Source of the DNA: Cyclobacteriaceae bacterium
Lineage (GTDB): Bacteria; Bacteroidota; Bacteroidia; Cytophagales; Cyclobacteriaceae
Length of the DNA: 64,000 nt
Assembly (NCBI GenBank): GCA_025455015.1
Contig: JALONI010000014.1
Span: 24,558 to 88,557, forward strand
Reading direction: 5' to 3'
The notes beneath the pieces are model-generated. The model was not told the origin of the DNA. It ran no database searches and saw nothing but the letters and a program-made list of their open reading frames with translations. Every line of letters begins with the position of its first letter. Positions within the stretch are counted from its first letter, which is position 1. Shown piece by piece: positions 44,415 to 52,663 of the stretch. Position numbers and translations under genes: made by a program.

Positions 44415-45360
44415 GGCGTTTTAAGTGAAGGGGGTACACAACAAAATAAAAGATCATCAAGAAAGCCGAGCCTCCGATGATCACCATTTTCAACACGGCC
44501 GGCATAAAAGCGTAGCGTGTCACAAACGACTCGATAAAGCCGGCCAACACAAAAAAGGGCACCAGCCCCATGATGATCTTCAGGCCCCTGACGGCCCCGG
44601 CTTTGAACGACTCTAACCACGAGTACGTGCCGGGAAACAGCAGGCTGTTGCCCATGACAAACCCGGCCGCAGCCGCCACCACAATGGACGAAAGCTCAAT
44701 GGTGCCGTGCAGCATGATTACCGGCAGGGCCTGCCCCAGCTGGTTTTCGTTGTAGAAAAAGGTAACAAACGCGCCCACCATAAGCGCATTGGAAAACAGG
44801 TAATACCCCGTGCCCACGGAGGCGATGACTCCAAACACAAACACGCGAAACGAAACCAGAATATTGTTAAGCGTGATTTGCACAAACATATCCATTTCGC
44901 TGGACGAAGAATAGACCTGGGTCGGGTTGCCTGCTTTGATGTTCTCCAGGGTCATGTTCACGTACTGGTCGCCCAGAATCAACCGCACAAACGTATCGTC
45001 ATAGGCGGCTGATACCGCACCCATGGCAGCCGCAACGATAAAAATGACAAAGGCGTAAAAAAGCGGGCGCTGGCTGGCGTACATGGCGGCCGGCACTTCC
45101 ACCTTCCAAAAGTGCACAAAGCGGTTTTTCTCCTCCTTTTTGTTTTTGTATATCTCGCCATGCACTTTGCTGGCCAGCGAATTCAGGTACTCGGTGGTGC
45201 GGCTCTTGGGGTACTGCGTGCGCGCGAAGGAGAGGTCGTCCGTGACCTGGATAAACAGCTCGGCCAGCCGGTCGGGCGAGGCCTGTGACGGGTTCTTGAC
45301 CACCTTCTCAAATTCCTCCCACCGTGTCTTGTTGCGCTTTACAAATGCTGCCTCTTTCAT
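44401..45360 (-). CDS. Stage II sporulation protein M family membrane protein
   Basis: 319 residues from ATG 45360 (MKEAAFVKRNKTRWEEFE), giving the standard N-terminus; the longer frame lacks support. The N-terminal helical cytoplasmic part is followed by about six helices with MLHGTIELSSIVVAAAAGFVMG, the hallmark SpoIIM segment. The organism need not sporulate: SpoIIM homologues occur in non-sporulating bacteria with RDD and MoxR genes. First gene of the operon; in relatives an RDD gene is adjacent and divergent, but here it is 3.5 kb away. Confidence 0.9.
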   Translation of the reverse strand: MKEAAFVKRNKTRWEEFEKVVKNPSQASPDRLAELFIQVTDDLSFARTQYPKSRTTEYLNSLASKVHGEIYKNKKEEKNRFVHFWKVEVPAAMYASQRPLFYAFVIFIVAAAMGAVSAAYDDTFVRLILGDQYVNMTLENIKAGNPTQVYSSSSEMDMFVQITLNNILVSFRVFVFGVIASVGTGYYLFSNALMVGAFVTFFYNENQLGQALPVIMLHGTIELSSIVVAAAAGFVMGNSLLFPGTYSWLESFKAGAVRGLKIIMGLVPFFVLAGFIESFVTRYAFMPAVLKMVIIGGSAFLMIFYFVVYPLHLKRHGRI

Positions 45361-45439
45361 CTTCGCAGAAAAACGAAGTTGGAAGATAGAGCGCGGATGC
45401 GGTTCTTCCAACGGTACCCTGATTATTTATTCGCCTTGT

Positions 45440-46681
45440 TCATGAGCCCCCGGCTGCGCGCTCCACGGCCGACCACACGCGCCACACGTTTTTATAGCAG
45501 ATTTTTTCGATGTCCTCCTCGGTGTAGCCGCGCGTGAGCAACACATAAATCAAATTGGGGTATTGTGATACGTCTTTCAAGCCCGTGGGCAGACTGTCGC
45601 CCACGCCATCGTAGTCGGAGCCCAGCCCCACGTGGTCAATGCCCGCCACGCTCACCACATGGTCGATATGGTTGGCCACCGTTTCCACATCCGCAAAAAG
45701 CGAAGGGTTCTCCTTCTGAAACTGATCGATCAGGGGCTTGGCCAGCGAGTCGGAGGCTTTCAGGTTTCTTTCGTCCAGCAGCGCCCGTAGCTTTTTGCGG
45801 TTCCCCTCGTTGCCCGCCCGCACGGCCGAATCCAGAAAGGCGGAGCCAAAGTTGATTTGGATGACACCCCCGTTTTGGGCGAGGGCCCGTATCATGGCGT
45901 CATCCATGTTGCGCTGAAACCCGGGCGTGAACGCACGGCATGACGAATGGGAAGCAATGACGGGCACGGACGTCAGGCGCATGACATCGTAAAACGCGCT
46001 GTCCGACACGTGCGAGATGTCCACCATGATGCCTACGCGGTTCATCTCCCTGACTACCTGTTCGCCAAAGGGGCTGATGCCGCGCCACGTTTGGGTGGTA
46101 TCGTAGGACGAATCGGAAATCTGATTGTCTTTGCCATGGGTGAGGGTGATGTAGCGGATGCCGCGCTGGTGGAAGTAGGCCACGTTGGCCAGGTCGGTGC
46201 CGATGGGGGCTCCGTTTTCCATACCCATGGGCAGCGATATTTTGCCGGCCCGGAAGTTGGCCTCCACCTCGGCCGGAGAGTTGGCCAGCGCAAACTTGTC
46301 GGGGATCTGCTCGGCAATGGCGCGTATCATGTTGATGAGCGAATCGGCCAGCGCTTTGCCGTTATCCGGCTGCAGTTGGTAGGACGAAGGGATGTAAATG
46401 GACATGAACGGGGCATCCAGCCCGCCCTTTTTGGCACGCTCATAGTCAAAGTCGCCCTCGGAGGTTGAAAGGGGGATGCCCATGTACTCGCGTTCGATGC
46501 GAAAGTTTTTCATCTTCAGGCGGTAGGGCAGGTCTACGTGGCCATCGGTGATGATGTAGCGGTGGGCCAGCTCGTCAGCATAGGCGCGCAGTTGCTCATC
46601 GTTGAGGCGGTCTACCGGCTTTGGGGGGACGCAGGCGGTCAGCAGCAGGCCTATCAGGGCCAGGGGCGCAAGGCTCTTCAT
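45440..46681 (-). CDS. M19 family dipeptidase, lipoprotein
   Basis: 413 residues from ATG 46681. Lipoprotein signal ends LLTAC with Cys near residue 16. The M19 (renal dipeptidase) fold shows YIITDGHVDLPYRL with the metal HxD, the bridging Glu region MGMENGAPIG, ISHVSDSAF, ASHSSCRAFTPGFQRNMDD and HVGLGSDYDGVGDSLPTGL. It cleaves dipeptides, including those with D-residues, at the outer envelope. It has no obvious partner and separates SpoIIM from the restriction-modification pair. Confidence 0.94.
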   Translation of the reverse strand: MKSLAPLALIGLLLTACVPPKPVDRLNDEQLRAYADELAHRYIITDGHVDLPYRLKMKNFRIEREYMGIPLSTSEGDFDYERAKKGGLDAPFMSIYIPSSYQLQPDNGKALADSLINMIRAIAEQIPDKFALANSPAEVEANFRAGKISLPMGMENGAPIGTDLANVAYFHQRGIRYITLTHGKDNQISDSSYDTTQTWRGISPFGEQVVREMNRVGIMVDISHVSDSAFYDVMRLTSVPVIASHSSCRAFTPGFQRNMDDAMIRALAQNGGVIQINFGSAFLDSAVRAGNEGNRKKLRALLDERNLKASDSLAKPLIDQFQKENPSLFADVETVANHIDHVVSVAGIDHVGLGSDYDGVGDSLPTGLKDVSQYPNLIYVLLTRGYTEEDIEKICYKNVWRVWSAVERAAGGS

Positions 46682-46910
46682 GGGTTTGGGTTTATGAACG
46701 CGAAAAATACGCAGGGCTGAGGTAAAAACCTTGGGGTTGTTGGGGGGAGGACGTTGCTGTTGGTGCAGTGGCGGGTTTTCGAAGCGTTTCACTATCCCAC
46801 GATGCCACCCGTATTTCAAAAAACGAGACTGCAATTTCACACTTTGCTTCTCAGCAAAAATCCTAGTCGTGCGGCAGCTGATTTTGTCGGGGTAGTGTCC
46901 CTTTACGTAT

Positions 46911-47525
46911 CTATGGTTCGATACCTAATATCAACAGTGGAACAGGTGGGCTATTCCGTCCTTGTCTCATAACGTTGTAAACTTCCCCTTCGTAGTAGGC
47001 AACTCCGCTGCTCATTTGTGACTGCATTAGTTTTGTCGGAAGAATTTCAATCCCCAGATTTATAACACCGCCAGAATAGAACAGCATGTGTTTGACAAAT
47101 AAGTCAAATGCCACGAAAGCATATTTTCCAAACTGGACTTCAACGGCAATTTTGTTCTTTACAAAGTCCGTTTGATTGTAGCTGTAAATTGGTTCTTCTT
47201 CACCATTTTGAATTAAGAAGTCCTTTTGATCTTTGGCCGACATTAAAACACTTTTCTCCATTAACTCGCGATTGAGCGTTATATAGTAGTTGTAACGTGT
47301 TTCTTCCCATTTACGCTTATAGAACCCATTATTGAATGCTTTGTTCAAATCAATAGGTGACAACAAAGCATTTCCCTTTTTCCTTTTCTCCTTACTGATT
47401 TTAGTCCTCAACTTCTTTGCGTCAATATTGGCGATAATTTCCTTTATTTCTTTATAGAGATTATTATGATGGACAATTAGATATTCTTCTCCGTTGAGGT
47501 GAGAGTATTTTTGAACGATTTTCAT
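46911..47525 (-). CDS. Type II restriction endonuclease, BglII/BstYI-like
   Basis: 204 residues from ATG 47525, two bases after the methyltransferase stop; a longer in-frame start overlaps the methyltransferase. The residues D120, E129 and Q131 in TDFVKNKIAVEVQFGKY have exactly the D-x8-E-x-Q spacing of the BglII active site, and EVQF is shared with BglII as I recall it. The C-terminal MSSGVAYYEGEVYNVM resembles the SSLYYEQAQNQL segment of BglII. The target may therefore be AGATCT or RGATCY, but this is inference. The coding DNA is clearly AT-richer than the neighbourhood, as expected for acquired systems. Confidence 0.8.
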   Translation of the reverse strand: MKIVQKYSHLNGEEYLIVHHNNLYKEIKEIIANIDAKKLRTKISKEKRKKGNALLSPIDLNKAFNNGFYKRKWEETRYNYYITLNRELMEKSVLMSAKDQKDFLIQNGEEEPIYSYNQTDFVKNKIAVEVQFGKYAFVAFDLFVKHMLFYSGGVINLGIEILPTKLMQSQMSSGVAYYEGEVYNVMRQGRNSPPVPLLILGIEP

Positions 47526-47527
47526 TT

Positions 47528-48475
47528 CTATCCGTTTACAAAGTTTATCTTCATCCACGCTTCAGGAACTTGTGAAACTTTGTCGCTACCTGTCGGCTTA
47601 TGAATTGGTTTGTTTATGGGTCTTACTTTTAGCCTTCCTTCTTTTAAATCTTCAATTCTCTGTTTTGCGATTTTACAGTATGCTTCTTCCTTCTCAATTC
47701 CAATCGCATTTCGATTGTTCTTAATAGCACCAAGAACTGTCGAGCCTACACCGGAAAAAGGATCTAATACCCAACTGTTCTTATTTGTCAAAGCGAGAAC
47801 ACAGCGCTCAACTAACTCAATTGGGAATTGACACGGGTGATCTACTTTTTCTGGATGGTTTGATTTAACATTTGGAATATTCCACATTCCTGTATCCCAG
47901 TCCTGCTGAACTATCTCCCAAATGTCACTTGGATTTTTGCCTAACGGGTTTCCAGAAGGTTGTCCCTTCTTTGGGCCTTTGAAGTGAAGTTTACCAGGAT
48001 ACTTTGATGGTACTCTTACGCTGTCAAGATTGAAAATATAGTCATCTGTTTTACTGAACCAAAGCATTGTCTCATAGCGTCCGCTAAACCGTTTTGAAGC
48101 ATGAAGTCCATGTCCAAAATGCCACACTATTCGGTTACGAAGTTTAAGTCCGTGTTTTTTAAATATTTCATAGTAGAAAATATCGAGTGGAAATATCTCC
48201 CCTTTGTCAACGTAATTGCCAACTTGCCAACAAAGATTTCCTTGGTCGGAAAGAGTCCGTACTAATTGGTCAATGATTTCTTCTTGGGTCTCCAAGTATC
48301 TCTCAATACTCGTCTTTGTCTCGTAGGATTTACCTATATTATAAGGAGGTGAGGTCAGTATGAGATCAAACTTTCCGTCCTCTATTTTCTTTAGGACTGT
48401 TAAGCTGTCCCCTTTCTTAATTTGATAGTATATGTCTGGGCTTACGTAGTGAAAAATCGGTTCTTTTACTTTCAT
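47528..48475 (-). CDS. Type II DNA methyltransferase, beta class (N4-cytosine or N6-adenine)
   Basis: 315 residues. Catalytic motif IV ILTSPPYNIGKSYE is near residue 40 and the AdoMet motif I WVLDPFSGVGSTVLGAI is near residue 245, the order that defines the beta class. TSPPY is most often N4-cytosine but also occurs in N6-adenine enzymes; with a BglII-like partner N4-cytosine is the better guess. HPCQFPIELVERCVLALT is the conserved motif before motif I. AT-rich like the endonuclease. A 90-codon open frame upstream (48472-48744) overlaps its start by 4 bases. Confidence 0.93.
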   Translation of the reverse strand: MKVKEPIFHYVSPDIYYQIKKGDSLTVLKKIEDGKFDLILTSPPYNIGKSYETKTSIERYLETQEEIIDQLVRTLSDQGNLCWQVGNYVDKGEIFPLDIFYYEIFKKHGLKLRNRIVWHFGHGLHASKRFSGRYETMLWFSKTDDYIFNLDSVRVPSKYPGKLHFKGPKKGQPSGNPLGKNPSDIWEIVQQDWDTGMWNIPNVKSNHPEKVDHPCQFPIELVERCVLALTNKNSWVLDPFSGVGSTVLGAIKNNRNAIGIEKEEAYCKIAKQRIEDLKEGRLKVRPINKPIHKPTGSDKVSQVPEAWMKINFVNG

Positions 48476-48841
48476 TCAGTTTCTGCTGTTAACTGGTCAA
48501 ATTTATTCCTTTTTGATGTTAGTTTATGTCGGAATTTGGAAAAGAGACCTACTTTTTCCGTCATTTTTGAGAGTTGGAGAGTCTCTCCAGGGGCATCACC
48601 AACAACACTTGCCTGTGTGCCTTTCTGCCTAGTCCGAATATATCGTGAGCACTCGAAAAATCCAAGAAAACCTTCCAAAACCGCCCCGTTCTGGCGTTTC
48701 GGGCTTCGTCCCGGTATAAACGTCCCCGCCATCGCCCCGCCCATCCCTTTCCGTTAGCGAACGCGCTGGGGGTTGTCTGGCATTGACCGGAATCTCCTAT
48801 TTTTGTTTGCAGCCGTCAACGGCTCATTGGAAAACCGGCCC
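48476..48841. other. Intergenic region between methyltransferase and RDD gene
   Basis: 366 bases between two divergent starts. It holds the RDD promoter at its right end. On the minus strand an open frame (48472-48744) ends in ATGA with the methyltransferase start and could encode up to 90 residues, but it shows no helix-turn-helix expected of a restriction controller protein, so I do not call it a gene. No repeat was recognised at the junction with the AT-rich pair. Confidence 0.4.
48798..48805 (+). promoter_or_regulatory. Bacteroidota -7 box for the RDD/MurQ operon
   Basis: TATTTTTG fits TAnnTTTG; a TTG at 48773-48775 lies 22 bases upstream. The RDD start is 36 bases downstream. Confidence 0.55.
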
Positions 48842-49552
48842 ATGCAAACCATTCAGATACGCACCACCCAAAACGTCTTCATCCACTATCCGCTCGCCAG
48901 CGTGGGCGATCGCATCCTGGGCTACCTCCTCGATCGGTTCATCATCATCTTGTTCATGCTGGCGATGGGCCTGCTGCTGGCCAACGCCAACGTAGAAACC
49001 ATCTGGATTTGGGTGGTGGCACTGGTGGTGCCTTACCTCAGCTATTCGCTGCTCTTTGAAATCTTCATGAACGGCCAAACGCCCGGCAAAGCGGCCCTGA
49101 ACATCCGCGTCATCCGCACGGACGGCACCCCCGCCACCGTGGGCGACTTCCTGTTGCGGTGGCTCTTCGCCCCCATCGACTTTGGCTTTCTGGGCGGGGC
49201 CATCGCGCTCATCCTGGTAGCGGCAGGCGGCAAAGGCCAGCGCCTGGGAGACATGGTGGCCGGCACCACGGTGGTCAAGCTGGTGGAACAAAAGGAAATC
49301 ACCGCCCAGGAAGTATTTGTGGCAGCCGAAGAAACCTACCAGCCGGTGTTTGCCGAGGCGGCCCAACTCAACGAGTCGGACATCGAAATCATCCAGCGCG
49401 CACTGGAAGTAAACCGCGACCACGGCAACCCCAAACCCATGCTGGCCGTCACCGAAAAGGTGAAAACCCAGTTGGGCATCACCACCGACATGCCCCCCAT
49501 CCGGTTTCTGTACACACTCATCAAGGACTTCAACCACCTGGCCGCGCGGTGA
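48842..49552 (+). CDS. RDD family membrane protein
   Basis: 236 residues from ATG 48842. The RDD domain (about residues 8-145) shows LASVGDRILGYLLDRFIII with the Arg-Asp pair, then FEIFMNGQTPGKAALNIRVIR and GDMVAGTTVVKL. Three or four transmembrane helices are evident, followed by a soluble C-terminal tail of about 85 residues. In relatives this gene is adjacent and divergent to spoIIM of the MoxR operon. Here it heads a different overlapping set (cytochrome b5-like, sugar kinase, MurQ); its stop overlaps the next start as GTGA. Confidence 0.9.
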   Translation: MQTIQIRTTQNVFIHYPLASVGDRILGYLLDRFIIILFMLAMGLLLANANVETIWIWVVALVVPYLSYSLLFEIFMNGQTPGKAALNIRVIRTDGTPATVGDFLLRWLFAPIDFGFLGGAIALILVAAGGKGQRLGDMVAGTTVVKLVEQKEITAQEVFVAAEETYQPVFAEAAQLNESDIEIIQRALEVNRDHGNPKPMLAVTEKVKTQLGITTDMPPIRFLYTLIKDFNHLAAR

Positions 49553-49797
49553 GTGCCCTGCCCACCATTACCCGCGCCCAACTCGCGCTGCGCAACGGAC
49601 AGGACAAGCCCGAGGTGTGGGTGGCCTATCAAGGAAAGGTGTACGATGTGACTGCCTCGCGGCTGTGGAAAAACGGCAAGCACTATGAACATTGGGCCGG
49701 CCAGGACCTGACGGATGAATTACCCGATGCACCTCACACAGAAAGTGTATTTTTGAAGTTCAACGTCATTGGCCGGTTAGCGGCCGACCTCCCATGA
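49549..49797 (+). CDS. Cytochrome b5-like haem/steroid-binding domain protein
   Basis: 82 residues from a GTG that overlaps the RDD stop. ITRAQLALRNGQDKPEVWVAYQGKVYDVTAS and LWKNGKHYEHWAGQDLT (given in parts) are the signature of small predicted haem/steroid-binding proteins (COG4892-like). His in KHYEHWAG and APHTESVF are the likely haem ligands. No signal or membrane segment. It overlaps the sugar kinase by 4 bases. A redox role inside an amino-sugar operon is unexplained. Confidence 0.88.
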   Translation: MSALPTITRAQLALRNGQDKPEVWVAYQGKVYDVTASRLWKNGKHYEHWAGQDLTDELPDAPHTESVFLKFNVIGRLAADLP

Positions 49798-50636
49798 TCA
49801 TCATTGCCGACAGCGGAAGTTCCAAAACCGATTGGAGATTGCTCAGCACCTCGGGCCAGGTGGCGCAGGCCAACAGCCTGGGCTTTAATCCCTACTACGA
49901 GCCCATCCACCATTTGCAACGCATCATCCAGGAAACGCTGGTGCCCCTGGTGTCGGAGCCTGTCACCAAAGTAGTGTACTATGGCACGGGCGTGTCATCA
50001 GAGCGCAACCAACAGTCGGTCAAAGACATGTTTCGTCACTTTTTTCCGGCTGCCGCGATGGAGGTAGGCTGGGACTTGCTGGCGGCCGGGCGTGCCCTGT
50101 GTGGCCGCGAACCGGGCATTGCCTGCATCCTGGGCACGGGCAGCAACTCGTGTTTTTTTGATGGCGAAAAGATTGCCCACAACGTGGCCAACCTGGGTTG
50201 GATTTTGGCCGATGAGGGATCAGGCGTGTACCTGGGCAAGCGGTTAATCTTTGACTACTTCCGCGAAAATATGCCGCCCGCCCTGGCCGCCCAGTTTCGG
50301 GCGCGCTTTCCCTTCACCCGTGAGGAGGTGCTGGAAAAAGTCTACCAGCAGGAAAAACCGGGCGCCTTTCTGGCGAGTTTTTCGAAATTCATCTTTCAAC
50401 ACCTGCACGAACCCTACTGCTACCGGTTGGTGTACCAGGCGTTTGCGGATTTTTACGAAAACAACGTGATGAAGTACCCGCACTGGCAGTCGCACAAAGT
50501 CCATTTTGTGGGCTCGGTGGCGTTCTACTTCAGCGACATTTTGCGGCAAGTGGCCAACGACAAGGGAATTACCGTAAAAAATATTCTTGAAGCTCCCATT
50601 GCGGGGTTAACTTTATACCACCAGAAAGACCTGTAG
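49794..50636 (+). CDS. BadF/BadG-type sugar kinase, probable GlcNAc/MurNAc kinase
   Basis: 280 residues of the ASKHA fold: phosphate 1 IIIADSGSSKTDWRLL, connect region YYGTGVSSE, phosphate 2 CILGTGSNSCFFDG, and WILADEGSGVYLGKRL. This is the N-acetylglucosamine kinase branch of the BadF/BadG/BcrA/BcrD family. The next gene, murQ, removes lactate from MurNAc-6-phosphate, so phosphorylation of MurNAc (MurK-like) and GlcNAc during wall recycling is the most likely role. Confidence 0.9.
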   Translation: MIIIADSGSSKTDWRLLSTSGQVAQANSLGFNPYYEPIHHLQRIIQETLVPLVSEPVTKVVYYGTGVSSERNQQSVKDMFRHFFPAAAMEVGWDLLAAGRALCGREPGIACILGTGSNSCFFDGEKIAHNVANLGWILADEGSGVYLGKRLIFDYFRENMPPALAAQFRARFPFTREEVLEKVYQQEKPGAFLASFSKFIFQHLHEPYCYRLVYQAFADFYENNVMKYPHWQSHKVHFVGSVAFYFSDILRQVANDKGITVKNILEAPIAGLTLYHQKDL

Positions 50637-50637
50637 C

Positions 50638-51453
50638 GTGAGCACCACCGAATCGCCCTCCCATTATGCCAACCTCGACCAGATGTCGCTGCGCGACTTG
50701 CTGGTGAACATGAACCGCGAGGACCAAACCGTGCCGCGGGCGGTGGAGAAGGTCATCCCCCAGATCGAGTTGCTCACTCACGTGATCGTGGAGAAAATGA
50801 GTGGGGGCGGGCGGCTGTTTTATGTGGGCGCAGGCACCAGCGGCCGCCTGGGCATTTTGGATGCCTCCGAGATACCGCCCACCTACGGCATGCCCCACGG
50901 GAAGGTGATCGGGCTCATTGCCGGGGGCGACACGGCCATTCGCAAAGCGGTGGAAAAAGCCGAAGATGACCTGCATCAGGGGTGGAAAGACTTGCAAACA
51001 CACCACATCACTCCGCAGGATGTGCTGGTCGGCATTGCGGCCTCCGGGCGCACACCCTACGTCATTGGCGCGGTGGAAATTGCCCGGCAGCACGGCATTG
51101 TCACGGGCTGCATTGTTTGCAACCACGGCAGCGAGCTGGCCGCCAAGGTAGACTTCCCCATCGAGGTAGTGGTAGGCCCCGAGTTTGTGACGGGCAGCAC
51201 GCGCATGAAGGCGGGCACCGCACAAAAGCTGGTGCTCAACATGATCTCCACCTCGGTAATGATACGCCTGGGCCGGGTAAAAGGCAATAAGATGGTGGAC
51301 ATGCAGATGACCAACCAAAAGCTGGTGGGCCGCGGCACGCGCATGATCATGGACGAACTGGGCATTGCCGAAACACACGCCCGCGAGCTGCTCAAAAAAC
51401 ACGGCACCGTGCGCAAGGCCATTGAAAGTCAGCGGTCGCATGCACCAGATTGA
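50638..51453 (+). CDS. murQ: N-acetylmuramic acid 6-phosphate etherase
   Basis: Cleaves the lactyl ether of MurNAc-6-phosphate to give GlcNAc-6-phosphate. 271 residues with the SIS domain: GGRLFYVGAGTSGRLGILDASE, in which the Glu of DASE is catalytic, GLIAGGDTAIRKAVE, and GSTRMKAGTAQKLVLNM. Slightly shorter than the E. coli enzyme, as is common in Bacteroidota. GTG start, one base after the kinase stop. The 3' end overlaps the next gene by 14 bases. Confidence 0.96.
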   Translation: MSTTESPSHYANLDQMSLRDLLVNMNREDQTVPRAVEKVIPQIELLTHVIVEKMSGGGRLFYVGAGTSGRLGILDASEIPPTYGMPHGKVIGLIAGGDTAIRKAVEKAEDDLHQGWKDLQTHHITPQDVLVGIAASGRTPYVIGAVEIARQHGIVTGCIVCNHGSELAAKVDFPIEVVVGPEFVTGSTRMKAGTAQKLVLNMISTSVMIRLGRVKGNKMVDMQMTNQKLVGRGTRMIMDELGIAETHARELLKKHGTVRKAIESQRSHAPD

Positions 51454-52009
51454 GCCGTACGCCAACTGGCAGCGGTACTACGATGCCGCCCGGGATGAAC
51501 GATCGCCTTTTCACGGCAAAGAGTACAATTACGAAGTCTATTCCGACACCATTTATGGGTATTACATCGATCCGGCTTGGGATTTCTTCGGCTCGGAAAC
51601 GCTCTACCTGAAGATTCTCTATGCCGATTACGAACGAGGCTATGCCGTGTTGGAATTTATCGGTGAATGGAACGATACGCTCCATAACGACATCATGACG
51701 CTGAAGCGCGATGTGCTGGAGATGATGACGCACGAGGGGGTGAACAAATTTATCCTGCTGGGTGAAAGCATTTTCAACTTCCACGGCTCGGACGACAGCT
51801 ACTACGAGGAGTGGTTTGACGAAGTGGAAAACGGATGGATCGCAGCGGTGAATTTCCCGGAGTTTGTGCAAAGCGAAATGCGCAAGTACCGATTAGATCA
51901 ATACATCAACATGGGTGGCACACTGCAGATAGACAATTGGCGTACGTTTCATCCGCGGCATTTTTGTGAAGTAATCGAAGGGCTGATTGCAAGGCGGTTG
52001 GGTTCCTGA
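51440..52009 (+). CDS. Conserved Bacteroidota protein of unknown function
   Basis: 189 residues from ATG 51440 (overlapping murQ). Rich in Tyr, Asp and Glu: YNYEVYSDTIYGYYIDPAWDFFGSETLYLKILYADYERG is the N-terminal portion (shown in segments YNYEVYSDTIYGYYID and DPAWDFFGSETLYLK). A helical middle (MTLKRDVLEMMTHEGVNKF) and FHGSDDSYYEEWFDEVENGW follow. No membrane segments or catalytic motif recognised. Its place at the end of the MurQ operon suggests a link to wall recycling, which is inference only. Confidence 0.7.
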   Translation: MHQIEPYANWQRYYDAARDERSPFHGKEYNYEVYSDTIYGYYIDPAWDFFGSETLYLKILYADYERGYAVLEFIGEWNDTLHNDIMTLKRDVLEMMTHEGVNKFILLGESIFNFHGSDDSYYEEWFDEVENGWIAAVNFPEFVQSEMRKYRLDQYINMGGTLQIDNWRTFHPRHFCEVIEGLIARRLGS

Positions 52010-52026
52010 CAACGACTGAGTCAGCG

Positions 52027-52659
52027 TTACAACAAACTTAACTGCGCGCTGTCCACCGGGGCATCGGCCGGCACGAGGTAGCGTTTTTTGGTTTTCAACT
52101 CCAGACAGAGTACACGCGAGCGCTTCAACTCACCCTTGCGAAACCAGCGCCCGCGGATACCAAACACGCTGCCCGCGGGCAAGTCAGAGAGCAGCACGGC
52201 AACCCTGCCATGAGCATCTAACTGGCGCAGTTCGCGCGTCACAGCCGCATCCGAAAACGTACTGGCCATCGGGTTTTTCATGTGACGCACCAGTACGCGG
52301 TAAAGCGCTGGCGGAAAGATCGCTTCGGTGAGCACGGGCACCAGCAACTGTTGAAACGTCTGCTTCCACTCGGTGCCGTGCGCTTCTGCGCGATGTCCAT
52401 ACCGCTGATGCACCACCAGGTGTGCTACCTCGTGCACATAGGTGAGCAAAAACAAGAGGGGTGTCAGATCGTGGTTGAGGGTGATGTGGGGTGTTTGCCC
52501 GTGGCGGCAGGTGAAATCACCCACTTTGGTCACGCGGCTTTTGCGCAGCGTGAGCCGGAAGGTGTGGCCCGCCCACAGGTGGCAGCAATAATCCACCGCC
52601 AAGGGGGGTACGTGTTTTTCAAAAAGTTCGCGCGCCTGCCGGTCCGTCATCGCCTCCAA
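52027..52659 (-). CDS. SprT-like zinc metalloprotease domain protein
   Basis: 210 residues. The SprT zinc site VHEVAHLVVHQRYGHRAEAHG (HExxH plus a downstream His) lies near residues 87-106, and THGTEWKQTFQQLL-like residues follow. The C-terminal part is a beta-rich domain that in some family members is a zinc ribbon; here no four-Cys ribbon is seen. SprT/Spartan proteins act on DNA-protein crosslinks in eukaryotes; the bacterial role is unclear. A GNAT gene lies 4 bases upstream. Confidence 0.88.
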   Translation of the reverse strand: MEAMTDRQARELFEKHVPPLAVDYCCHLWAGHTFRLTLRKSRVTKVGDFTCRHGQTPHITLNHDLTPLLFLLTYVHEVAHLVVHQRYGHRAEAHGTEWKQTFQQLLVPVLTEAIFPPALYRVLVRHMKNPMASTFSDAAVTRELRQLDAHGRVAVLLSDLPAGSVFGIRGRWFRKGELKRSRVLCLELKTKKRYLVPADAPVDSAQLSLL

Positions 52660-52663
52660 CCCC

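Noticed and set aside
42684..44480. A 598-codon open frame on the plus strand
   Set aside because: It lies antisense to the SpoIIM-DUF4129 operon, is rich in His, Gln and Pro as antisense frames of GC-rich genes usually are, and matches no family.
48472..48744. A 90-codon minus-strand frame overlapping the methyltransferase start
   Set aside because: The ATGA overlap is suggestive, but the translated sequence has no helix-turn-helix or other recognisable pattern. Not supported as a gene.
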